NCBI RefSeq assembly: GCF_031198435.1
Contig: NZ_CP133548.1
Coordinates: forward strand, 1,924,501 to 1,988,500
From: Pleionea litopenaei
Lineage (GTDB): Bacteria > Pseudomonadota > Gammaproteobacteria > Enterobacterales > Kangiellaceae
Length of the DNA: 64,000 nucleotides
Reading direction: 5' to 3'
Both the position numbers and the translations under genes were made by a program. The notes beneath the pieces are model-generated. The model ran no database searches. It saw only the letters and a list, made by a program, of their open reading frames with translations, and was not told where the DNA came from. Shown here piece after piece: positions 49,423 through 58,720 of the stretch (within the stretch, counting starts at the first letter, position 1; every line of letters begins with the position of its first letter).

Positions 49423-50535
49423 TTACTTTTTCGGAACTAAGCGCTTCACACCAACACCATCCACCGAAACATACAAGTACCCATCCGATAGTTGTCGAAC
49501 ATTGCGGGTGCGACCGATGCCCTCGAAGACAATTTCTTGTTCAATCACTTTATCGCCGTCAACGGTGAGTAAGACAAGGTATCCAAACTTAAGCGAGCCC
49601 ACCAAGACCTTCCCTTTAAATTCGGGGTAACGGTCACTGGTTACAAAAACCATGCCTGACGGCGCGATAGACGGCACCCAATACCACGCGGGTTGAGTCA
49701 TTCCTTCCTTTTCAGTGAGTTCGGTAAATTTTGTTCCGTTGTAATTAATGCCATAACTCACGACTGGCCAACCGTAATTGGCTCCTGCTTTGATAACATT
49801 GATTTCATCGCCACCACGCGGCCCATGCTCATGAACCCAGATATTACCAGTCACAGGGTTCAAAGCCATTCCTTGAGGATTACGATGGCCGTATGAGTAA
49901 ATGGCTGGTTTTCCTTCCTTCACAAATGGATTATCGCTGGGAATAGCACCGTCAGGTTTAACACGATAGATTTTTCCTCCATCGCGCTGAATATCTTGCG
50001 GGTTTTGATCTCGCGCACCGCGATCACCAATTGAGAAAAACAAGTCACCGTTTTTATCAAACTCAATTCGGCTACCATAGTGATAACGACTATCGGTATT
50101 CGGGCTGCCTTTATAAATAACTTCGACGTTACTCAATTGCTGCTCTTTTAATTGACCGCGAATGATCGCCGTATTATTGCCAGCACCGTCACCTTGCGGG
50201 CTAGACAGTGACAGATAGATCCAACCACTTTTGGCGTAATCAGGCGCCAATTCAATATCGAGCAAACCACCTTGTCCATTGCTTTCAATCGCGGGCAACC
50301 CGCTCACTTCTTGGCGAGTTTTACCATCCGATGAAACTAAGAATAATTGACCCGCTCGCTCTGAAACCAAAAAGCGACCGTCCGGAAGTTGCGCTAACCC
50401 CCAAGGCACATTGATTCCTTCGATAAACACATCGGCTTGATAAGGATAATTCGATGGTGCAGCTTTTTCTTCCGCTATTAGGTTGGTACTGACACTGACC
50501 GACAAGGCCAATAATACTTTAAACACCCATTTCAT
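49423..50535 (-). CDS. Exported PQQ-dependent aldose sugar dehydrogenase (YliI-like)
   Basis: 370 residues with a signal peptide (VFKVLLALSVSVSTNLIA). Six-bladed beta-propeller of the soluble glucose/sorbosone dehydrogenase family: VPWGLAQLPDGRFLVSERAG, GQGGLLDIELAPDY, HYGSRIEFDKNGDLFFSIGDRG, YGHRNPQGMALNP and EHGPRGGDEIN, which include the PQQ/Ca2+ ligands. Oxidises aldoses in the periplasm if PQQ is available; no pqq genes are here. Convergent with psd. Confidence 0.92.
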   Translation of the reverse strand: MKWVFKVLLALSVSVSTNLIAEEKAAPSNYPYQADVFIEGINVPWGLAQLPDGRFLVSERAGQLFLVSSDGKTRQEVSGLPAIESNGQGGLLDIELAPDYAKSGWIYLSLSSPQGDGAGNNTAIIRGQLKEQQLSNVEVIYKGSPNTDSRYHYGSRIEFDKNGDLFFSIGDRGARDQNPQDIQRDGGKIYRVKPDGAIPSDNPFVKEGKPAIYSYGHRNPQGMALNPVTGNIWVHEHGPRGGDEINVIKAGANYGWPVVSYGINYNGTKFTELTEKEGMTQPAWYWVPSIAPSGMVFVTSDRYPEFKGKVLVGSLKFGYLVLLTVDGDKVIEQEIVFEGIGRTRNVRQLSDGYLYVSVDGVGVKRLVPKK

Positions 50536-50578
50536 AATCTACTCCTACCCAATTTTAGTCTGTGGTCATTTTAACAAC

Positions 50579-51511
50579 TCACAAGGCAAAAGGAACTACC
50601 TTCGCGATATCCGACTCGCCTAACGCGATCATCAGTAATCGGTCGACTCCTAAAGCGACGCCACTGCACTCCGGGAGCCCTTGCTCAAGTGCAGAAAGAA
50701 ACGACTCATCGATATCGACGGCCTCTTTACCCATCTGCTTTCGTTGCTTATTGTCTTGCTCAAAACGCTGCCGTTGCTGCTTAGCGTCGGTCAACTCCCA
50801 AAAGCCATTGGCAAGTTCGATTCCTCGACAATAACACTCAAATCGAGCGGCGGTTTGTCGATCGGGATTCAATCGGGCCAGCGCTGCTTGACTGGCAGGA
50901 AAGTCATACACCAAAACGATGCTATCTTGCCCTAATTGTGGTTCAATTTTACTGGCGAATAACAAGGATAAGTAATCATCCCGCTGCAAGTCATCGGGTA
51001 GCTGCCCTAACTGTTGTTGCGCGAGTTCGATGAGTCGCGACGCTTCGATGGTTAACGGGTCGAATTGCAAAAACTCTAAGAAGCACTCTCGATACGACAC
51101 ATTTTCGCGCGCATCAATTCCGGTGATCTCGCTGACTAATTGAAACACTTCATCCATCAGCTGGTGATGGTCCCATCCCAACCGGTACCATTCGAGCATG
51201 GTAAATTCAGGCTGATGTTTTCTCCCCCGTTCTTCTGCACGAACATTTTTTGCTAATTGATAAATATCGCCACTGCCAGCACACAGTAATCGTTTCATCG
51301 CGTATTCAGGCGATGTCTGTAAAAAATAGGTTTGTCCCATATTCTGCACCTGCAGTGCAGTCATATAAGGATCAGTAACGCTGTGCGTCATGATCAAGGG
51401 AGTATCAACTTCTAAAACACCGCGTTGGAAAAAAAACTCACGAATGTGCCGTAAGATTTTCGCGCGCTGATTCAAGTTATCGATGGGAGCGGAGGGTTTC
51501 CATGCACTCAT
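50579..51511 (-). CDS. epmA: EF-P--(R)-beta-lysine ligase
   Basis: 310 residues, a truncated class II lysyl-tRNA synthetase-like enzyme without the anticodon domain. Motif 2 NVRAEERGRKHQPEFTMLEWYRL and motif 3 SGVALGVDRLLMIALG are present. It attaches (R)-beta-lysine to Lys34 of EF-P. Located beside efp, with epmB on the other side, forming a modification module. Confidence 0.96.
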   Translation of the reverse strand: MSAWKPSAPIDNLNQRAKILRHIREFFFQRGVLEVDTPLIMTHSVTDPYMTALQVQNMGQTYFLQTSPEYAMKRLLCAGSGDIYQLAKNVRAEERGRKHQPEFTMLEWYRLGWDHHQLMDEVFQLVSEITGIDARENVSYRECFLEFLQFDPLTIEASRLIELAQQQLGQLPDDLQRDDYLSLLFASKIEPQLGQDSIVLVYDFPASQAALARLNPDRQTAARFECYCRGIELANGFWELTDAKQQRQRFEQDNKQRKQMGKEAVDIDESFLSALEQGLPECSGVALGVDRLLMIALGESDIAKVVPFAL

Positions 51512-51601
51512 AAAGACCTGTTAACCTGCTAAGAAAAAGTCGTCATTCAAACCATAGTCCAATAAATAGCACAAATTAGAATCGCTAAATATCACTACCA
51601 C

Positions 51602-51631
51602 AAAAAAAGGCAGCGATATCGCTGCCTTTTT
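51602..51631 (-). terminator. Rho-independent terminator after efp
   Basis: A perfect 18-bp palindrome GGCAGCGATATCGCTGCC (51609-51626) bounded by T/A runs on both sides. It lies between efp and epmA on the minus strand, so epmA likely has its own promoter or depends on readthrough. Confidence 0.85.
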
Positions 51632-51638
51632 CAAACAT

Positions 51639-51674
51639 AGATTCTCTCAGAAAAATAGAATCTCTCAGAAAAAT
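51639..51674. repeat. 18-bp tandem duplication downstream of efp
   Basis: AGATTCTCTCAGAAAAAT (51639) and AGAATCTCTCAGAAAAAT (51657), differing at one base, then a decayed third copy running towards the efp stop. Confidence 0.8.
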
Positions 51675-51689
51675 GGATTTTCTTAAAAA

Positions 51690-52256
51690 CTACTTCGCTC
51701 GACCTGCGTATTCACCAGAACGCGTATCTACTTTAATTTTCTCACCGATTTGCACGAACAAAGGAACGTTGACTACCGCACCAGTGTTCACGGTTGCTGG
51801 CTTACTACCACCGCTCGATGTATCGCCTTTAAGGCCAGGATCAGTCTCTGTCACTTCAACGATCACCATATTAGGCGGCGTTACCGCAATCGGGTTTCCA
51901 TTCCACGTGGTAATTTGCACTGAGTCTTGCTCAATTAGCCACTTAGCATTGTCACCAACGGCCTTTGCATCCGCCGCAACCTGCTCAAAAGATGCCGGAT
52001 CCATAAAGTGCCAAAATTCACCATCGGTATACAGATATTCCATGTCTTGATCCATGACATCGGCGCCTTCAACTGAGTCTCCAGATTTAAAGGTTCGCTC
52101 AACGACACGACCAGTCAACAAATAACGCAACTTTGCTCGAGCAAATGCCTGGCCTTTTCCAGGTCGAACAAATTCATTTTCGACAATGACGCAAGGCTCT
52201 CCATCTTGCATTATTTTTAGGCCATTGCGAAATTCATTGGTACTATAGTTCGCCAT
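51690..52256 (-). CDS. efp: Translation elongation factor P
   Basis: 188 residues, three OB-like domains. The modified lysine is K34 in [10 protein letters not shown]. Domain II and III blocks include [23 protein letters not shown] at the C-terminus. Relieves ribosome stalling at polyproline. Divergent from epmB, 40 bases apart. Confidence 0.97.
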   Translation of the reverse strand: MANYSTNEFRNGLKIMQDGEPCVIVENEFVRPGKGQAFARAKLRYLLTGRVVERTFKSGDSVEGADVMDQDMEYLYTDGEFWHFMDPASFEQVAADAKAVGDNAKWLIEQDSVQITTWNGNPIAVTPPNMVIVEVTETDPGLKGDTSSGGSKPATVNTGAVVNVPLFVQIGEKIKVDTRSGEYAGRAK

Positions 52257-52296
52257 TAACTTACCTCAGCTTAATTCGGATTAATTCAGTCAATTT

Positions 52297-53316
52297 ATGA
52301 AGAACGCAATAATACCCTGTTCGAACAGCATTTGTCACAAAATAGACTGGAAAAAACAGGTGGCTACAGCAATTACCGACCCGCAAGAACTGCTTAACTT
52401 GCTAAAGTTGCCCTCCGATGTTTTGGGCGATGGCCAAGCAACAGAGTTATTCAAGTTAAAAGTGCCGTTAGCCTATCTTCAACGCATGCGAGTGGGTGAC
52501 CCGAATGACCCCTTGTTTCGTCAAGTTTGGCCGGCAAAAGAAGAGTTTGTACAAACCTCTGGCTACGTCGATGACCCTTTGCAAGAACAGCAAAGCAATC
52601 CGATTCCGGGACTGTTGCACAAATATGGTTCGCGAGTACTTACTATTACTACAGCTAGCTGTGCGATTAACTGTCGATATTGCTTTCGACGTGCATTTAA
52701 TTATCAAGAACAAAACTATGGACCTCAGGCATGGCAGCCTTGGATCAATTATCTGAAAGAGAACCCTTCGGTAAACGAAGTCATTTTAAGCGGTGGCGAT
52801 CCACTGCTACTCAGCGACCAAAAACTTGCTCAGTTTATCGAGCAAATAGAACAGTTACCGCAGGTTACTCGCCTGCGCATTCACAGTCGGCTACCACTGG
52901 TGATCCCCGATCGCATTACGGAGCAGTTTCTAGCGATGGCAGAAAACAGTCGGTTAAAGTGGATTCTGGTTTGGCACATCAACCACCCGCAAGAAATCGA
53001 TGAGGCGGTGGTAGAAGCGGCCAAACAATGCGCGAACGTCGGTATTTTCCAATTGAATCAATCGGTGCTTCTGCGCGGCATCAACAATGACGCATCCGTT
53101 TTAGCTTCGCTCAGCGAGAAACTTTTTGCTGCCGACATCCAACCCTATTATCTACATCTCTTAGACAAAGTGAGCGGCATTGCTCACTTCGACGAGCAAC
53201 CAGAGCAAGCGCATCAAATCTACCGGGAACTCATGGCCCAATTGCCCGGCTACCTAGTCCCAAAGTTAGCGCAAGAGGTACCAGGCTTAAGCTCGAAGCA
53301 ATTTACTTTCAATTAA
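52297..53316 (+). CDS. epmB: EF-P beta-lysylation protein EpmB (lysine 2,3-aminomutase)
   Basis: 339 residues. Radical SAM cluster C122-x3-C126-x2-C129 in SCAINCRYCFRR. PLP-binding and substrate segments include EVILSGGDPLLLSD, LRIHSRLPLVIPDRI and HPQEIDEAVVEAAKQ. Converts L-lysine to (R)-beta-lysine for EpmA. No epmC hydroxylase gene is seen in the window. Confidence 0.96.
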   Translation: MKNAIIPCSNSICHKIDWKKQVATAITDPQELLNLLKLPSDVLGDGQATELFKLKVPLAYLQRMRVGDPNDPLFRQVWPAKEEFVQTSGYVDDPLQEQQSNPIPGLLHKYGSRVLTITTASCAINCRYCFRRAFNYQEQNYGPQAWQPWINYLKENPSVNEVILSGGDPLLLSDQKLAQFIEQIEQLPQVTRLRIHSRLPLVIPDRITEQFLAMAENSRLKWILVWHINHPQEIDEAVVEAAKQCANVGIFQLNQSVLLRGINNDASVLASLSEKLFAADIQPYYLHLLDKVSGIAHFDEQPEQAHQIYRELMAQLPGYLVPKLAQEVPGLSSKQFTFN

Positions 53317-53582
53317 AAAGTAACCCAGATAATCGAGTAAACTGAGTGACATACCTGTTTTCTACCGCTAGAGGCGGTAAATAAAGCCTAAAAGCAAGTA
53401 CTTACTTACTCTTTAAAAGCTATTAATTATTCGACTTTCACTCAATTTTGAACTATTACTTAAAATATAAGATAATATTCGACATTGAGATTGAAACTCA
53501 GATGACAGGCTGTAATATAGGCAGTTTACGGCTGCGCCAGTCGCCGCTATACTTTATGCGTACTTTCAAGGAATGAGGTAGT
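53317..53582 (+). promoter_or_regulatory. Upstream region of the PilZ-like gene with a candidate promoter
   Basis: TTTACG (53525-53530) and TATACT (53548-53553) spaced 17 bases, about 27 bases before the ATG, form a reasonable sigma-70 promoter. A TACCGC/GCGGTA hairpin near 53365 may end epmB transcription. The rest is AT-rich with nothing recognised. Confidence 0.4.
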
Positions 53583-55409
53583 ATGATCCAGGGTCAATTG
53601 GGATTAAGCATTCGGGCACCTGAACCGATCAAGCCAGCGTTGGTTGCAAAACTTTCGCCGCGTCATGTCGCCAAGTGGATAGACTCTCTTCCTATCGCGA
53701 ATGTTAGCGATTCATCCAAACGCATCTACCAAATGCTCCTCGATTGCAACAAGTCTGCTCTCGATGACGACGAGCGTTTTAAAATATTAATGAGTCTGCA
53801 CGGCCCCGTTCAAACCGTCCTCAAATCATTGTCGAAAAACTTCACCGGGCACACCTTGAACTTAACCGAACGGCAAAAGAAAGTCGCAGCCCTGGTTCAA
53901 GCGATTCATACCGAAATGGCTATTGGTTTTAAGATTATCATCGAGCATCAAGCTGAATCGCCGAGTCTGCTGAAAAAATCGATGCTACACGTTGCGCTGT
54001 TTAATGCTCTTGAGTACCTGTCACTGACAGTCGTACGCTGCTACCAAGTTTATACCGATGTGCCACGACGAATCTGGAAAGAAATTAACAGTATCTTCAA
54101 ATTCTCAATCAGTCAGAAACTCGACAGCAAGCACTGTTCCATTGAAGGATTTCAACAAGAACACTCCATTCGCGACATTTATAAGAAAGTCTGCTTGCTT
54201 TCGGTCGCCAATCCTTACCAGTTGCGTCAGCAAGAAATTGAGTCCGTTTTTAATGGCTTGCAAAAATACGTTAATGATTGCGAGCTCGATTTATCCACTC
54301 GATTTGATAATCGCTTCGTGGTCGATCTCAATCAAGCAATGCCGCCGATGCACCAAGGATTGATAAAAACCCGTCCGAGCCAATTCACATTCTCGCTGAA
54401 TCTAGATCGGGTGGTGCATGAGTTACAAAACGATTTGAAGGCCAAAAAAGATGCCAGCCGGAATGTCGCCATTGGTGGATTGAGTGCGCGGCTAACCCGC
54501 CACCTACTGCAAAGTTGGGCGCACCTATCGTCGCGCAACTTCGCAAGAACGCCTTGCTCGGGTAACTTAAAAGTCGCGGTAGGACTCAGCGCGACGCATC
54601 AGCTGATGAGTGGCGACGACGAGCCTAGTCAATCAGCAACGAACACTCTAGAGCAATATGAAGGAAGCCTTCACAACGCAACATTACTCGATAATCACTC
54701 CACCATGGAGATGTTGAGTAATTTCGGAAACGATAGTTTCTACACGGCGCCTAGAGATGAAGATGTTTGGGCCAAATTATATCGTCCAAAACAAGCCATT
54801 CCCGATGACAACCAGATTGACTATGCCACAGCTTTTGGTAAGCAAGATTCTCTCGCCAACAGCCACTACCAACTTATCGATGCGGATATCGTTAACATGA
54901 GTCCTGGCGGTTATTGCATTCAGTTGGGAGAAAATCCTCCGCTGAATACTCAAACCGGTGAAGTCGTTGGTTTAGTCGAGACCGAAGGCAACGGTCAAGA
55001 AACTTGGCATGTGGGTGTCATTCGCTGGCTCAAACGAATTAAAGGCGAACCGCAAGTGCAGCTAGGCGTGCAACTGATCGCACCGGGTGCAAAACCAGTG
55101 ACCTCGATGACGCTCGCCCAAGGCAATCAGAAAGCCAAGGTGATGAAAGCCTTACTGCTCCCGGAGTTAAAAGGCATTGGTCAACCGACCACCCTCTTAA
55201 CCAATCCTAACTTTTTCAACCCGCAGCAAAAAGTGACCATTCGCGATGGCGAAGAGGAATTTACCGCTCGCCTCACCCAGCTGGTTTCATCTTCTCAAGG
55301 CTATCGCCAGTTCTACTTCGAACTGATGGAGGGAACACCTAATCGCAGTGCGAATTCTGACCACGATAGCAAGGACGGTGGGTTCGATAATGTATGGGAT
55401 TTGATCTAG
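53583..55409 (+). CDS. Large cytoplasmic protein with C-terminal PilZ-like domain
   Basis: 608 residues, no signal peptide or membrane segments. Residues 1-430 are helical and unrecognised, starting ...GLSIRAPEPIKPAL. Residues about 440-590 look like a PilZ-type beta-barrel: YQLIDADIVNMSPGGYCIQL, GEVVGLVE, WHVGVIRWLKRIK and VQLGVQLIAPGAKP. The classical RxxxR c-di-GMP motif is not evident. It directly precedes fimX, in the position occupied by an uncharacterised gene in Pseudomonas. A role with FimX in type IV pilus control is inferred from place only. Confidence 0.7.
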   Translation: MIQGQLGLSIRAPEPIKPALVAKLSPRHVAKWIDSLPIANVSDSSKRIYQMLLDCNKSALDDDERFKILMSLHGPVQTVLKSLSKNFTGHTLNLTERQKKVAALVQAIHTEMAIGFKIIIEHQAESPSLLKKSMLHVALFNALEYLSLTVVRCYQVYTDVPRRIWKEINSIFKFSISQKLDSKHCSIEGFQQEHSIRDIYKKVCLLSVANPYQLRQQEIESVFNGLQKYVNDCELDLSTRFDNRFVVDLNQAMPPMHQGLIKTRPSQFTFSLNLDRVVHELQNDLKAKKDASRNVAIGGLSARLTRHLLQSWAHLSSRNFARTPCSGNLKVAVGLSATHQLMSGDDEPSQSATNTLEQYEGSLHNATLLDNHSTMEMLSNFGNDSFYTAPRDEDVWAKLYRPKQAIPDDNQIDYATAFGKQDSLANSHYQLIDADIVNMSPGGYCIQLGENPPLNTQTGEVVGLVETEGNGQETWHVGVIRWLKRIKGEPQVQLGVQLIAPGAKPVTSMTLAQGNQKAKVMKALLLPELKGIGQPTTLLTNPNFFNPQQKVTIRDGEEEFTARLTQLVSSSQGYRQFYFELMEGTPNRSANSDHDSKDGGFDNVWDLI

Positions 55410-55570
55410 CTCACAAAATTGTACATATCACCGACTAAATTTAATTGTTTTGCGGTTCCTAAGCGGCGAGTTCTCGGCTACAATCATTGTAATCGCTTGG
55501 TTTTTATTGAGTTTTTCCGTTCATCAAGCGTTTTGCAGCAAAACTAAAAAGAAAGGAACATTGACGCTTA

Positions 55571-57637
55571 ATGGCAAACGACCTGAAACCTGTCCATCTT
55601 CTGCTTTTAGAACCGTCTTCAAACGATGCAGAAACCATGATCACGACGTTAAGAAACCACGGCTACGCAGTACGCGCGACCCAGGTGGTTTCTGAAGACA
55701 AGCTGCAAGAGCTGCTCTCTCAGCAGTCTTGGGACTTGTGCTTAACGAGAGCCGAAGTAAAGGGCTTGAATGCTAATCGCGTTATTGAACTGATCGACGA
55801 GTTCGGACGTGATGTTCCGGTTATTCTGATCACCGATGAAGACAACGAAGTCGATTTGGTGTCGGCATTAAAAGTTGGTATTAAAGATTCTGTTCCTTTC
55901 AAAAGCCAAGAACGCTTATTTTTGGTTGCAAAACGAGAACTCAATAACCTTGAACAACGTAAGTTACGCAAAAAAGCCGAAGCCAAATGGGCCGAGACCG
56001 AAAAACGTTGTAGCTTACTGCTAGACAGTTCTCAAGATGCCATTGCTTACATTCATGATGGCATGCATATCTACGCCAACCAAGCCTACGTTGATTTATT
56101 CGGCTTCGAAGATCCAGACGACCTGCTCGCAATGCCTGTTATGGACATGATTGCCAGTGAGTGTCACAGTGATTTTAAAGAGTTTTTACGCCAATACGCT
56201 AAAAACCCCAATAACAATAACTTTGCCTGCCAAGGCACCAAAAATGATTTGTCTAACTTCGATGCTATGTTGACTCTGTCGAATGCAACCTATGACAACG
56301 AAGCCTGCACACAAGTTTTAATCAAAACCACCACCGACAGTGCAGAACTGGAAGCCAAGGTAAAAGAGCTTTCTGCGCAAGATGTTCTTACTGGCTTATA
56401 CAATCAAAATTACTTCCAAGAAGAACTCGATAGAATGATTTCTTCGGGTTTTGAGTCTGGCCAGAGCCGACACTTAATGTTCATCGAAATCGATCAATAC
56501 GAAAGTATCGAGAAGGAGTTCGGACTAACTGGAACCGATGAGATCATCACAGGCGTTGCGCATTGGTTAAAATCAAAAGCCGACAAAGACGCATTATTAG
56601 CTCGATACGGTAATGACTCTTTCATGGTTTTGATCGATGAAGATTCACCTGAAAAAGCCAAAGCGTTCGCCGAGTCACTGTGCAAAGAGGTCAAAAGCCA
56701 CCTATTTGAAATTGAAGGTAAAACGCAGAAGTTATCCTTCAGTATTGGTGTCACCCCTGTTGGCGATCAAGCCAGTAACGCGAAAGATCTGATCTCTAAT
56801 GCCCACAGCGCATGCGTTCGAGCGAACAAGAATAAAGGCGACAATGTCAAAGTTTACAACAAGATGATTGATGCCGATCGCTCTGAGAACAGTGAGCTGG
56901 TTGAGAAGCTTCATGAAGCAATTGAAAGTGGCAACATGAAACTCTTGTTCCAACCCATCGTAAAATTACACGGTGATGAGCGAGCGTTATATCAGTCTTT
57001 GTTAAGAATCAAAACCAAAGATGCCGAAATGTCAGCGGCTGAAATCTTTCCCGTTGCCGAAGCATCTGGCCTTGCGGCGAAACTGGACCGCTGGGTGTTA
57101 ATGCAATCACTGAAACAGTTACATGCCGATAAATCCAAAGCCTCTTTGTTCGTTCATTTATCAGCAGCGTCTTTAACGGACGAAGGTATTTCGCAATTTA
57201 TTGCCGACTTGTTCCGATCAACTAAGCTACCGCCGACCTCATTGGTTATTGTGGTGAAAGCTGATGACGCATTAACCTATCTTAAACGTGTGATTGTGCT
57301 GAAGAATAATTTGGCCAAAATTAAAGTACAAATGGCATTGAGTCATGTCAAAAACAACGCAGAGCACTTTACTTTGCTTGATCAAGTATTACCGGCTTAC
57401 TCAATCAGTGATGGAGAGCTAACCATTCAGCTTTCTACCGGAGGCGACGCCGTTAGTGACATCACCAATATTTGTTCTGAAGCGCACCATAGAGATATTG
57501 TCACCATTACCCCTAAAGTTGAAGACGCAGCAAGCCTAGCAGCTCTATGGCCTTTAGGTATCGGTTATATTCAAGGCTATTACTTACAGGCTCCAATGCC
57601 TAGCCTAAGTTTCGACTTCTCCTCTTCGGAGTTTTAA
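55571..57637 (+). CDS. fimX: FimX-like c-di-GMP effector (REC-PAS-GGDEF-EAL, degenerate)
   Basis: 688 residues, nearly the same as P. aeruginosa FimX (691). REC-like about 1-125 with no proper phospho-Asp pocket, PAS about 145-265, GGDEF about 275-430 degenerate (YGNDSF instead of GGDEF), EAL about 445-680 with degenerate signature (YQSLLRI for ExLLR) and conserved LFQPIVKL and GIGYIQGYYLQAP. Such an EAL binds c-di-GMP without hydrolysing it and controls type IV pilus assembly. It overlaps the convergent serB stop by four bases. Confidence 0.9.
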   Translation: MANDLKPVHLLLLEPSSNDAETMITTLRNHGYAVRATQVVSEDKLQELLSQQSWDLCLTRAEVKGLNANRVIELIDEFGRDVPVILITDEDNEVDLVSALKVGIKDSVPFKSQERLFLVAKRELNNLEQRKLRKKAEAKWAETEKRCSLLLDSSQDAIAYIHDGMHIYANQAYVDLFGFEDPDDLLAMPVMDMIASECHSDFKEFLRQYAKNPNNNNFACQGTKNDLSNFDAMLTLSNATYDNEACTQVLIKTTTDSAELEAKVKELSAQDVLTGLYNQNYFQEELDRMISSGFESGQSRHLMFIEIDQYESIEKEFGLTGTDEIITGVAHWLKSKADKDALLARYGNDSFMVLIDEDSPEKAKAFAESLCKEVKSHLFEIEGKTQKLSFSIGVTPVGDQASNAKDLISNAHSACVRANKNKGDNVKVYNKMIDADRSENSELVEKLHEAIESGNMKLLFQPIVKLHGDERALYQSLLRIKTKDAEMSAAEIFPVAEASGLAAKLDRWVLMQSLKQLHADKSKASLFVHLSAASLTDEGISQFIADLFRSTKLPPTSLVIVVKADDALTYLKRVIVLKNNLAKIKVQMALSHVKNNAEHFTLLDQVLPAYSISDGELTIQLSTGGDAVSDITNICSEAHHRDIVTITPKVEDAASLAALWPLGIGYIQGYYLQAPMPSLSFDFSSSEF

Positions 57638-58605
57638 CCAACCAAGAGCTTTACCAATTCGGACATGTCGGCCTTGTGGATACCCGCATAGGCCGCAGCA
57701 CGAACCTTCGGCTTCGCATCAAAAGCAACACCTAACCCAGCTTCTGCAAGCATGGGTAAATCGTTTGCACCGTCACCGACAGCCCAAACTTCATGCTCAG
57801 TCAAACCAAGTTCTTCGCGCAACGCCATTAAAATTTGTCGTTTCCGCCCTCCATCAACAATCTCGCCGACCACTTCGCCGGTTAATTTTTCTTGCTCTAC
57901 CGCTAACTCATTGGCAAACGCATAATCCAATCCAAGTTTGTTTTTCAGAGCTTCGACAAAAGGAATAAACCCGCCTGACACAACCGCCACTTGGCACTGA
58001 TGAGCTTTGGCCCATGCGACCATTTCAGTAACCCCTTTTGTTACCGGCAGGCTATGCGTTAACGCAAGGAATTCAGATTCAGGTAAGCCGTTTAGAAGAG
58101 CCACTCTGGCTCGCAGACTTTGCGCAAAGTCGAGCTCTCCTTGCATTGCACGTTCAGTGATTTCAGCGACCTGTTCAAAACAACCACATCGTCGTGCAAT
58201 CTCGTCGATACACTCCATCTGAATTAAGGTCGAGTCCATATCAAACACCATTAAACGAGGTTTGATTGCACGATAAGCGTTGTCCATAAGAGCAAAATTT
58301 ACATCCATCTTCGAAAGCTCTGACACAATCATTTCGCGTATTTTTGATAACCCTTGTTGCCGCTCATCCACGGAGCACTCAATGATTAGCTCACTGATTT
58401 CGCTCACTGAGTCAGTACACAGCACAAAGCGCTCAATGCCTAACGTCTGTAAAGCTTTTTGAATTTGCACTAAGTGCTCTTGTCTTAGTGGCCAAACTCT
58501 TAAACTCGCTCCCTCTACGGAGGCCAGACGACTATCTAACAAAGTAGATGTTTGCCAACCTTGCTCAGAACCCGGTTGATAAAGATACTCTTGAAATTGA
58601 CTCAT
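57634..58605 (-). CDS. serB: Phosphoserine phosphatase
   Basis: 323 residues. HAD phosphatase with nucleophile D122 and acid D124 in VFDMDSTLIQMECID, then SGGFIPFVEALK and GDGANDLPMLAEAG. N-terminal ACT-like region about 40-110. Last step of serine synthesis. Divergent from the YtjB-like gene, as in E. coli and Pseudomonas. Confidence 0.97.
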   Translation of the reverse strand: MSQFQEYLYQPGSEQGWQTSTLLDSRLASVEGASLRVWPLRQEHLVQIQKALQTLGIERFVLCTDSVSEISELIIECSVDERQQGLSKIREMIVSELSKMDVNFALMDNAYRAIKPRLMVFDMDSTLIQMECIDEIARRCGCFEQVAEITERAMQGELDFAQSLRARVALLNGLPESEFLALTHSLPVTKGVTEMVAWAKAHQCQVAVVSGGFIPFVEALKNKLGLDYAFANELAVEQEKLTGEVVGEIVDGGRKRQILMALREELGLTEHEVWAVGDGANDLPMLAEAGLGVAFDAKPKVRAAAYAGIHKADMSELVKLLVG

Positions 58606-58720
58606 AATTGAATGTGTTCGCCATCATTTTCGTGCCAGTTTATCACCATCGACAACGAATTGCTCTCTGACAGATTTGTATTCATAATGCCCATTAAATT
58701 CTCAAACGTCTTTTTGATAT

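Noticed and set aside
55450-55695. 81-codon plus-strand ORF overlapping the start of fimX
   Set aside because: Overlaps the coding start of fimX in another frame and has no domain; it is a shadow.
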